A DNA stretch of 12,851 nt from Bacteroidales bacterium UBA4318. GTDB lineage: Bacteria > Bacteroidota > Bacteroidia > Bacteroidales > UBA932. The stretch is taken from assembly GCA_002393895.1 (NCBI GenBank), contig DGUE01000021.1, positions 1 through 12,851 on the forward strand. The letters are read 5' to 3'. The position numbers and the translations under genes are program-made. Below the pieces are notes generated by a model, which made no database searches, was not told the origin of the DNA, and saw only the letters and a list, made by a program, of their open reading frames with translations. This document shows, piece after piece, positions 1 through 6,486 of the stretch (within the stretch, counting starts at the first letter, position 1; every line of letters starts with the position of its first letter).

Positions 1-81
1 AAGATATCCGACGACTTTGGCAAACACATGGGTGACGAAAAAGAAATCGAAATCGCCAGTTACGAACTTCATCTGCAATGA
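1..81 (+). CDS. 3' end of an unidentified protein (partial)
   Basis: Frame 1 is open from the window edge to a TGA at 79-81, giving the last 26 residues of a protein whose start lies outside the window. The tail is hydrophilic and charged, containing GDEKEIEIASYELHLQ at its end, with no membrane segment and no motif I recognise. The stop overlaps the start of the next gene (ATGA at 78-81), the usual sign of a co-transcribed upstream neighbour. That junction, plus the open frame, is the only support for this being a real coding end. Function cannot be assigned from so little. Confidence 0.6.
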   Translation, partial: KISDDFGKHMGDEKEIEIASYELHLQ

Positions 82-824
82 TGCGGTATTCCCTGTATGC
101 ATTGATTCTCTGCCTTTCGTTGGCAAAAAGCGCTTCAGCCATGAAGCCGCTTCAGAAAATGTATTTTGCCGATACCTCGAAAACCAATGTGCATGTCCGT
201 CACGTAGTTGCCGGAACCGCTCTGATAGGTCTTGGGGCTGTCGGGCTCACAGATTACTACCATCGCATTGTCAACATGCCTCTCCGTGACTATTTGGCCG
301 AACTGAGGCAGAATGATTTTTATCATGCCGACGATTATATCCAGTATCTGCCCGCAGTCTCCACCATGCTCCTCAATCTGCTGCCCAGGTATAGGTCGGG
401 ATGGCAAGACAAACTGCTTCTTCTTTCGACGGCGGTCCTTGCTGAGACAGCCATCGTCAACATAACCAAATATTCTGTCGGTTCGCTGCGCCCCGATAAT
501 AGCAACCGTTCGTCATTTCCCTCAGGCCATACCGCGACTGCTTTCATGGGGGCGGAACTTGTCCGCATGGAATATGGTCCCTGGTGGGGAACCGCCGCAT
601 ACCTGACGGCCGCAGGCGTAGGCTTTTTGCGCATGTACAACAATCGTCACTGGAGCAATGACGTGCTCGCCGGTGCCGGAGCCGGAATATTGTGCGCAAG
701 AATTGCATATTGGCTTCTTCCATGGGAGCAGAAGCAACTCGGAAAGATTAGTTTCCTGCCGTGGTATGCGCCCGGTCCGGATGGCGAGGCTGTTTCCGGG
801 CTTGCGCTTGGAATAACGTTTTAA
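78..824 (+). CDS. Secreted PAP2-superfamily phosphatase
   Basis: A 248-residue type 2 phosphatidic acid phosphatase (PAP2) family protein, predicted to remove phosphate from a lipid or polyprenyl phosphate on the periplasmic side. The three family motifs are intact: K131-x6-R138-P139; the PSGH core P148-S149-G150-H151; and R185-x5-H191-x3-D195, with H151 and H191 the expected catalytic pair. Residues 1-21 form a signal peptide or signal anchor ending ASA. Hydrophobic segments flank the motifs (about 45-60, 112-130, 170-184, 196-214). The last residues read GLALGITF, a beta-like strand ending in Phe. Substrate is not readable from sequence: the family includes undecaprenyl-pyrophosphate phosphatases and lipid A phosphatases such as LpxE/LpxF. 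Two adjacent ATGs (78 and 81) are possible starts. The first overlaps the upstream stop by four bases (ATGA), the second by one. The next gene follows with almost no gap. Confidence 0.9.
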   Translation: MMRYSLYALILCLSLAKSASAMKPLQKMYFADTSKTNVHVRHVVAGTALIGLGAVGLTDYYHRIVNMPLRDYLAELRQNDFYHADDYIQYLPAVSTMLLNLLPRYRSGWQDKLLLLSTAVLAETAIVNITKYSVGSLRPDNSNRSSFPSGHTATAFMGAELVRMEYGPWWGTAAYLTAAGVGFLRMYNNRHWSNDVLAGAGAGILCARIAYWLLPWEQKQLGKISFLPWYAPGPDGEAVSGLALGITF

Positions 825-827
825 GTG

Positions 828-2537
828 ATGAAAAAGAGAGCAATAGCTTATATAATGCTGGCTGCGCTGATTATCCCTTCATGCAGCCGCAAAGGTGAGA
901 AGGAAGCGTTCGCTGCTTCAGATTCCTCTACAGTGCCGGTATTCGAACTAGCCGGCAAAAAGGAACTGAGCGTTACAGACTCCATTCCGAGGGGTTCCCA
1001 TCTTATTGTTCTGCCAGGAAAAAGCATCAGGAAGGATGGTGTTACCTACCTTCCTTCTAAAATGGGGAAGAGCAGGTTCTATATTGCTGAATCTTCGTTG
1101 GTGCAGACTCTCCGTGAGTCCGTTATGGAAAAAGAGCTTTTCGTTCAGACTTCCGCATCGATTGTAGACGATACCCTCAGTTCCCACATATCCGGCTTTG
1201 CCAAAAAAGGAAACAAGGTGCAGGTCCTGGATTTCGACAAGATTCAGCCGGACGGCAGGATACGGCGCTACCAGGTGCAGGCGGGCAAGCAGCAGGGATG
1301 GATTTTCGGCAAATATCTGGTGGGAAGTGCCGAAGAAGCAGCGGAGCGTTTCGACATGTTCGACGAAGCCCACAAGGCGGTCAAGAACTCTTTCAAAGGG
1401 GGAGAGGCGATAGGTTGTGAATTCAGGCCCTATGATAAACCGGTTTTCGCCGACAATCCCATGCCAAACCCCGTAAATGCTTTCTATCTGACCATTTCTC
1501 CCGCAGGGCTAAAGCATATAGACGAATACATTGCCCTGGCCGACAGCACCAAGATCAATGCATTCGTCATCGATTTAAAAGATAACGAGTGCCCCGGCTA
1601 CAAGGCTGAAGCGATGGAAAAGTATTCCCCTACAAACTACAAGTGGGCGGGTGCCAATAAGGAAAAGCTTTACAAGGAGGCGATAGACAAACTCCACGAG
1701 AGAGGATACTATGTCATAGGGCGTATCACCTGCTTCAAGGACAGCTATTATGCCAAAGACCATCCCGGCTCATCCATCTGCGAGAAAGCCACCGGAAAGC
1801 CTTTCCTTCACAACAAGAGCTATTGGCCCAGCGCCTACAGCAGGGACGTGTGGCAGTTCAACGTGGAACTTGCCAAGGAATCCGTCCGCAAGTTCGGCCT
1901 AAACGAGGTCAACTTCGACTATGTCCGCTTCCCGGACAAGATGATCAGCATAGACGAGCAGATGGACTACCGCAACCGCTATGGAGAGAGTAAGGTCCAG
2001 GCTATCCAGAACTTCGTCCGCTATGCGTGTGATGAACTCCACTCTCTCGGAGTATATGTTTCGATAGATGTTTTCGGCGAGTCTGCAAATCCCGGATACA
2101 CAACTGCTTACGGCCAGTATTGGCCAGCTGTCTCTACTATTGCGGACGCAATCTGCGCAATGCCGTATCCGGACCATTTTGCCGACCATTACTATGGCAT
2201 CTCCAAGCCCTGGAACCATCCTTACGAGATACTCAAGGCCTGGGGAAAGCGCGTCCAGGGCCGTCAGGCAGTTACCGCTTCGCCTGCCATCGTCCGCACG
2301 TGGATACAGGCATATCATGTTATGCGCTGGGTGGATCCCCATGGAATAGACAACAACTCCAATTTCATAGAACGCGAGATCCGCGGGCTCTACGATGCCG
2401 GCCTTACAGGAGGCTATTGCACCTGGCTGGCATCCGGCAACATCTCCGTATACCGCTCCCAGAAGGATGCCTACATGCTGGATTATCCTTCTCTTCCTCC
2501 CATCGACAGCGTAAACACATTCATTAATCCCAACTGA
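828..2537 (+). CDS. Lipoprotein with SH3-like and DUF4015 putative glycoside hydrolase domains
   Basis: A 569-residue exported lipoprotein. The N-terminus is a lipoprotein signal (hydrophobic 7-17, then IPSC with the lipidated Cys at residue 19), so the mature protein is probably membrane-anchored outside the cytoplasm. About residues 103-165 look like a bacterial SH3-type domain, ending in a QGWIFGKYL strand. About 200-540 match the DUF4015 (PF13200) putative glycoside hydrolase, a TIM-barrel-like family: NAFVIDLKD near 245-252, the hallmark FDYVRFP at 363-369, SIDVFGES at 412-419, AMPYPDHF at 444-451, RTWIQAY at 490-496 and GGYCTWLASG near 528-537. The acidic residues in the FDYVRFP and SIDVFGES strands are natural catalytic candidates, but I know of no established substrate. 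An in-frame GTG at 825 directly precedes the ATG at 828, and I prefer the ATG. The gene sits three bases after the PAP2 stop and overlaps the next start by one base (TGATG). Confidence 0.87.
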   Translation: MKKRAIAYIMLAALIIPSCSRKGEKEAFAASDSSTVPVFELAGKKELSVTDSIPRGSHLIVLPGKSIRKDGVTYLPSKMGKSRFYIAESSLVQTLRESVMEKELFVQTSASIVDDTLSSHISGFAKKGNKVQVLDFDKIQPDGRIRRYQVQAGKQQGWIFGKYLVGSAEEAAERFDMFDEAHKAVKNSFKGGEAIGCEFRPYDKPVFADNPMPNPVNAFYLTISPAGLKHIDEYIALADSTKINAFVIDLKDNECPGYKAEAMEKYSPTNYKWAGANKEKLYKEAIDKLHERGYYVIGRITCFKDSYYAKDHPGSSICEKATGKPFLHNKSYWPSAYSRDVWQFNVELAKESVRKFGLNEVNFDYVRFPDKMISIDEQMDYRNRYGESKVQAIQNFVRYACDELHSLGVYVSIDVFGESANPGYTTAYGQYWPAVSTIADAICAMPYPDHFADHYYGISKPWNHPYEILKAWGKRVQGRQAVTASPAIVRTWIQAYHVMRWVDPHGIDNNSNFIEREIRGLYDAGLTGGYCTWLASGNISVYRSQKDAYMLDYPSLPPIDSVNTFINPN

Positions 2538-4354
2538 TGAGAAAAACCGTCCTGACACTGCTCCTGGCCTTTTCGGCACTGATCCTTCAGGCATACCCGA
2601 AACCCTGCTCTCATCCGCGCCTGCTCCTGAAGGCAGGAGAGGAAGAGCAAGTCCGCAGCGCCATCGCTTCCCAGCCGGTCATGGCATCCATGGACAGTGT
2701 GCTTATGCTATACTGCAAGTCCGTGATGGACCTGCCCCCTCACCCGAAAAAGATGGCAGGACAAAGGATAGAAAGGATGTCGGAACCGCTGAGGCGGATC
2801 TTCGCCCTGTCTTTTGCATATCGTGTTCACGGTGAGCGCAAATATGCCGACAGGGCCATTCAGGAGATGCTGAATACGGCCTCTTATGATGGGTGGAATC
2901 CCAAGCATTACCTGGATACGTCCGAACTCACGATGGCGATGGCGATAGGATACGACTGGCTCTTCGACCTTCTCAGCGATGAGCAGAAACGCATTATTGC
3001 CGAAGCGGTAAAGAGGTATGGTTTCGACACATCTTTCAACGACAGATATGCCTGGTTCTACACAGCCACACATAACTGGAATCAGGTGTGCAATGCCGGT
3101 TTGGTATATGGTGCGATAGCCTTTTGGGACGAATATAATACAGAAGCAAACACAATTCTCGATAAATGCTTCGCAAGCAATCACCTCGTGCTGAGGGACG
3201 GTTATTCCGACGAAGGCGCATACGCCGAGGGATATGGTTACTGGGGTTACGGCAGTTCCTTCCAGATTCTGCTGATCGCTGCCCTTGAGAGCGCCTTCGG
3301 GAGCGATCTCGGACTGATGGACGGATACGAGAAGTTCTACCTTTCCGGGCATTTCATGCAGATGATGAACAGGCCGAACGGCTACTGTTTCAATTACGCA
3401 GATTGCGCCAGAGGGGCTTCTGCGCAGCACATGCTTTCGTGGCTTGCACGCAAAACCGGAGATTATTCACTGCTGTTTCTGGAGTTACGCAAACTCAAAA
3501 AGAAGAATTTCGCCTATCCTTCGATGGACATGCAGGACATTGTGCCCTTCTTCCTGATATGCGGCAAGGATATGGATTTCAGCAAGGTCACGGAACCGGA
3601 TAAAAATATTTTCGTAGCAGGCGGACAGACTCCCATATTCATCTACAGAAGCGGCTGGGACAGCCCCGACGATATATATCTGGGTATCAAGGGAGGCACT
3701 GCATCATCTAATCACGGCCATCAGGACGTCGGGTCGTTCATCTTTGATGCCGACGGTGTGACCTGGGCGGACGACCTCGGGTCACAGTCATACCTTTCGC
3801 TGGAATCCCGGGGTATAGACCTATGGAACCGCTGGCAGAGCAGCGACAGGTACAAGGTGCTCAGAATCAGTCCGTTCGTTCACAATATCATTACCGTCAA
3901 CTCCCACCAGCCGGATGTCTATCAATATGTGAGTTTCAAGAAAACTTACTCCACCGCCGGCATGAAAGGTGTGGAAATGAACCTGAAGATGCCCTACTGG
4001 GAAGATTTGAGCTCATACAACCGGCTGATCCTCCTTGAGGGCAGCAAGGATCCGGTTCTATCGATATATGAAGATATCAAGGCCAGAGAAAATCCGGCTG
4101 AAGTGCGTTGGAGCATGTGCACAATGGCGGATGCCGAAGTGATTGATTCACACACTATAAAGCTCAGCAAGAGGGGACATGTGCGCTATTTGAAGATTGA
4201 CAGTGTGGTTGCTGCCGAGGCAGCGGTCTGGTCTGCACAGCCGCAGACGGATTACGACCAGCCGAACCCTGCCGACAGACTTGTGGGATTTACATTCAAG
4301 CTGGCGCCCTTCGAAAAGACTGTGGTACGCGTCCAACTCATTAAAGAGAGATAA
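2537..4354 (+). CDS. Secreted heparinase II/III-like putative polysaccharide lyase
   Basis: A 605-residue exported protein with an N-terminal signal peptide (about 1-19). It has the heparinase II/III architecture: an alpha-helical toroid-like region (about 25-340), then a beta-rich region (about 355-600). Family-like motifs are THNWNQVCN at 178-186, EGAYAEGYGYW at 226-236 and SNHGHQDVGSF at 391-401. By analogy with characterised heparinase II/III lyases, Tyr229 and His393 or His395 are candidate catalytic residues, with H179/N180 as possible substrate neutralisers; this mapping is inferred from motif resemblance, not an alignment. Such enzymes cleave uronic-acid-containing polysaccharides by beta-elimination, and the polymer here is unknown. 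No SusC/SusD pair, sulfatase or unsaturated-glucuronyl hydrolase appears in the window, so it is not in a standard polysaccharide utilisation locus here. It starts one base inside the preceding lipoprotein gene and ends immediately before the tcdA start, implying one transcript. Confidence 0.82.
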   Translation: MRKTVLTLLLAFSALILQAYPKPCSHPRLLLKAGEEEQVRSAIASQPVMASMDSVLMLYCKSVMDLPPHPKKMAGQRIERMSEPLRRIFALSFAYRVHGERKYADRAIQEMLNTASYDGWNPKHYLDTSELTMAMAIGYDWLFDLLSDEQKRIIAEAVKRYGFDTSFNDRYAWFYTATHNWNQVCNAGLVYGAIAFWDEYNTEANTILDKCFASNHLVLRDGYSDEGAYAEGYGYWGYGSSFQILLIAALESAFGSDLGLMDGYEKFYLSGHFMQMMNRPNGYCFNYADCARGASAQHMLSWLARKTGDYSLLFLELRKLKKKNFAYPSMDMQDIVPFFLICGKDMDFSKVTEPDKNIFVAGGQTPIFIYRSGWDSPDDIYLGIKGGTASSNHGHQDVGSFIFDADGVTWADDLGSQSYLSLESRGIDLWNRWQSSDRYKVLRISPFVHNIITVNSHQPDVYQYVSFKKTYSTAGMKGVEMNLKMPYWEDLSSYNRLILLEGSKDPVLSIYEDIKARENPAEVRWSMCTMADAEVIDSHTIKLSKRGHVRYLKIDSVVAAEAAVWSAQPQTDYDQPNPADRLVGFTFKLAPFEKTVVRVQLIKER

Positions 4355-5101
4355 ATGTCTTATTCAGAAGAAGAAATATTTGCAAGGACCAGCCTGTTGC
4401 TGGGGCCCGAAACAATGAAAAAGGTGTCTGATGCCAAAGTGATTATCTTCGGCATCGGGGGAGTGGGCAGCTGGTGTGCTGAATCCCTGGTACGCTCCGG
4501 GATCAGGCATCTCACGATAGTGGATGCCGATACAATCAGCGTCAGTAATGTGAACCGTCAGTTGATGGCCACATCAGCAAATGTTGGCCAGGTGAAAACT
4601 TCGGTAATGAAGGAAAGGCTGCTTGAGATCAATCCTCATGCAGAAATAGATGCCATCAACGCCGTCTACACGGCTGAGACGGCGGGGGATTACGATCTTG
4701 GCAGCTTCGACTATGTGCTGGATTGCATAGATTCCCTGAAAGATAAGATGACACTGATCTGCAACGCATCTGCATCCGGTGCCACATTCTTTTCATCCAT
4801 GGGCTCAGCGCTTAAGGTGGATCCAACCAGGATACGGGTTTCAGAGTTTTGGAAGGTGCGCGGGTGCCCTTTGGCCTCTATGCTCCGTAAACGTCTCAGG
4901 CAGCGTAACATGCTGCCTGCCAAAGAGTTTCTCTGCGTATACGACGACGAAGTGCTTCCAAACCGCGGCGCTGCTCCGGCCCCGGAAGAAGATCCGGGCC
5001 TTTTCAAGAAGGCCCAGACCAACGGAACGCTATCCCATATTACAGGCATTTTCGGACTGACCCTCGCCGGGCTGGTCATGCAGGATATAATCAGTAAATA
5101 A
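4355..5101 (+). CDS. tcdA: tRNA threonylcarbamoyladenosine dehydratase TcdA
   Basis: A 248-residue E1-like (ThiF/MoeB superfamily) enzyme of the TcdA (CsdL/YgdL) family. It uses ATP to cyclise N6-threonylcarbamoyladenosine at tRNA position 37 to cyclic t6A, in the cytoplasm. The nucleotide-binding glycine loop GIGGVGS is at 33-39, followed by the adenylation-domain signature VDADTISVSNVNRQ at 56-69. DCIDSLKDK at 123-131 matches the family's DAIDSxxxK segment. The SALKVDPTRIRVSEFWK stretch (151-167) and the downstream DPLAxxLRKRL-like segment (172-181) are also typical. Length is close to the roughly 270-residue E. coli protein. The start directly abuts the preceding stop with no gap. The sulfur-acceptor partners CsdA/CsdE are not encoded in this window. 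Its position behind a polysaccharide-lyase-like gene is probably organisational, not functional. Confidence 0.93.
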   Translation: MSYSEEEIFARTSLLLGPETMKKVSDAKVIIFGIGGVGSWCAESLVRSGIRHLTIVDADTISVSNVNRQLMATSANVGQVKTSVMKERLLEINPHAEIDAINAVYTAETAGDYDLGSFDYVLDCIDSLKDKMTLICNASASGATFFSSMGSALKVDPTRIRVSEFWKVRGCPLASMLRKRLRQRNMLPAKEFLCVYDDEVLPNRGAAPAPEEDPGLFKKAQTNGTLSHITGIFGLTLAGLVMQDIISK

Positions 5102-5102
5102 G

Positions 5103-6479
5103 ATGAATAACACATCAATTGATACCATACAGGATATAGTCCGCAGGCAAAAAGAGTTCTACCGCAGCGGAGTCACCCGGGATATCAAGTTCCGGAAGAG
5201 CATGCTCCGCAAGATGCAGAATGGCCTGAAAAAATGGGAAAAGTCCCTTTGTGACGCGCTCTGGAAGGATCTGCACAAGTGCTACGAAGAAGCCTACATG
5301 ACAGAAATCGGTCTTGTGTATGGCGAGATTTCCGATGCACTCTCACATGTGTCAGGATGGGGCCGCAGGCGCCGCGCTTGCACGCCGCTTACCGTTCAAC
5401 CGTCATCTTCATTCATCGTCCGGGAGCCTCTCGGGAACACTCTCATTGTGGCTCCCTGGAATTATCCTGTGCAGCTCCTCCTGAGCCCCCTTGTGGGTGC
5501 AATTTCTGCTGGCTGCACGGCTGTCCTGAAACCATCTCCCTATGTTCCCGCCGTCTCGGCTGCTCTTCAAGATTTCGTGGCAGACACCTTCCCGGAGGAA
5601 TATGTTGCAGTGGTTCAGGGGAACCGGGATGTGAATTCCGTGCTCTTTGAGACGCGCTGGGACCTTGTTTTCTATACCGGCAGTCCGGCAACCGCCAAGG
5701 TTCTGGCGGCAGCACAGGCGAAGTATCTGACTCCCATGGTCCTGGAACTTGGAGGCAAGAGCCCCTGCATAGTGGACAAAGACGCCGACATCGAGATTGC
5801 TGCCCGCCGTATTGTATGGGGGAAGTGCCTGAACAGCGGCCAGACCTGCATCGCACCGGACTATCTGTTTTTGCATCAGGATATTAAAGATGCATTCGTG
5901 GATGCTTTCAAACGTGAACTGGATAAACTGTATCCGGACGGAACTCAGGAGAGCAACTGCTACGTGCATATAGTGAGAGATGCTGCCTTCCAGAGGATTA
6001 CGGCTTATCTCAAAGACGGAACCATTATTGCCGGAGGGCATTCCGATGCCGCTTCCCGCTGGATTGAACCCACCTTGCTGGACGGTGTGCAAGCTGATTC
6101 ACCTGTGATGACGGAAGAGATATTCGGCCCCATTTTCCCGATAATGACATTCAACGATAGAAGCGAAGTGGTTGATTTCGTGACATCCCGTGAGAAACCT
6201 CTTGCATTCTATTATTTTGGCAGCAAGGCCGATGCATGGGATATAATCTCCCGCACTACCTCCGGCGGAGCATGCATCAACGACACCATCATGCATGTGG
6301 CAAACAGCCATGTTCCATTCGGTGGCGTCGGCAATTCCGGGATGGGGAGCTACCACAGTGAGCGCAGTTTCCTCTCCTTCAGCCACGAACGCTCCGTGAT
6401 TTCCACGCCCACGTGGATAGACCTGAAATTCAGGTATATGCCTTACAAACTGTTCTCCCTCGTCAAAAAAATGCTATAA
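5103..6479 (+). CDS. Aldehyde dehydrogenase, class 3-like
   Basis: A 458-residue NAD(P)-dependent aldehyde dehydrogenase that should oxidise an aldehyde to the carboxylic acid. All core residues are present: APWNYP at 117-122 with oxyanion-hole Asn120, the cofactor-binding Lys143 in VLKPS, FYTGS at 190-194, general-base Glu215 in LELGGKSP, catalytic Cys249 in NSGQTC, and EEIFGP at 338-343. The short length, with no N-terminal extension, and PFGGVGNSGMG at 405-415 followed by YHSERSF resemble the class 3 (ALDH3/YwdH-like) group, whose members often act on medium- to long-chain or fatty aldehydes. The C-terminus (about 438-458) is basic and amphipathic, and could touch the membrane as in some class 3 enzymes. 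Substrate is not determinable here. The ATG follows the tcdA stop after one base, and the next gene begins seven bases after this one ends. Confidence 0.92.
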   Translation: MNNTSIDTIQDIVRRQKEFYRSGVTRDIKFRKSMLRKMQNGLKKWEKSLCDALWKDLHKCYEEAYMTEIGLVYGEISDALSHVSGWGRRRRACTPLTVQPSSSFIVREPLGNTLIVAPWNYPVQLLLSPLVGAISAGCTAVLKPSPYVPAVSAALQDFVADTFPEEYVAVVQGNRDVNSVLFETRWDLVFYTGSPATAKVLAAAQAKYLTPMVLELGGKSPCIVDKDADIEIAARRIVWGKCLNSGQTCIAPDYLFLHQDIKDAFVDAFKRELDKLYPDGTQESNCYVHIVRDAAFQRITAYLKDGTIIAGGHSDAASRWIEPTLLDGVQADSPVMTEEIFGPIFPIMTFNDRSEVVDFVTSREKPLAFYYFGSKADAWDIISRTTSGGACINDTIMHVANSHVPFGGVGNSGMGSYHSERSFLSFSHERSVISTPTWIDLKFRYMPYKLFSLVKKML

Positions 6480-6486
6480 TTGCCAT

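Noticed and set aside
17..289. 90-codon open frame at the left edge
   Set aside because: It overlaps the true PAP2 gene in another frame, with Cys/Arg/Ser-rich translation and no domain.
825..827. GTG at 825 as start of the DUF4015 lipoprotein
   Set aside because: It only adds one residue before an adjacent ATG at 828. ATG is the stronger initiator and the signal peptide is unaffected.
1899..2594. 231-codon open frame on the - strand
   Set aside because: It is entirely opposite the DUF4015 lipoprotein gene and the start of the lyase gene, both with strong family motifs. Its translation resembles no protein family.
2708..3430. 240-codon open frame on the - strand
   Set aside because: It is antisense to the heparinase-like gene and Cys/Val-rich without domain structure, so it is treated as a shadow frame.
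6475..6482. TATAATTG before the MscS-family gene as a promoter -7 element
   Set aside because: It is one mismatch from TAnnTTTG, but there is no TTTG at the right spacing (only TGTT) and initiation would fall at or past the ATG.
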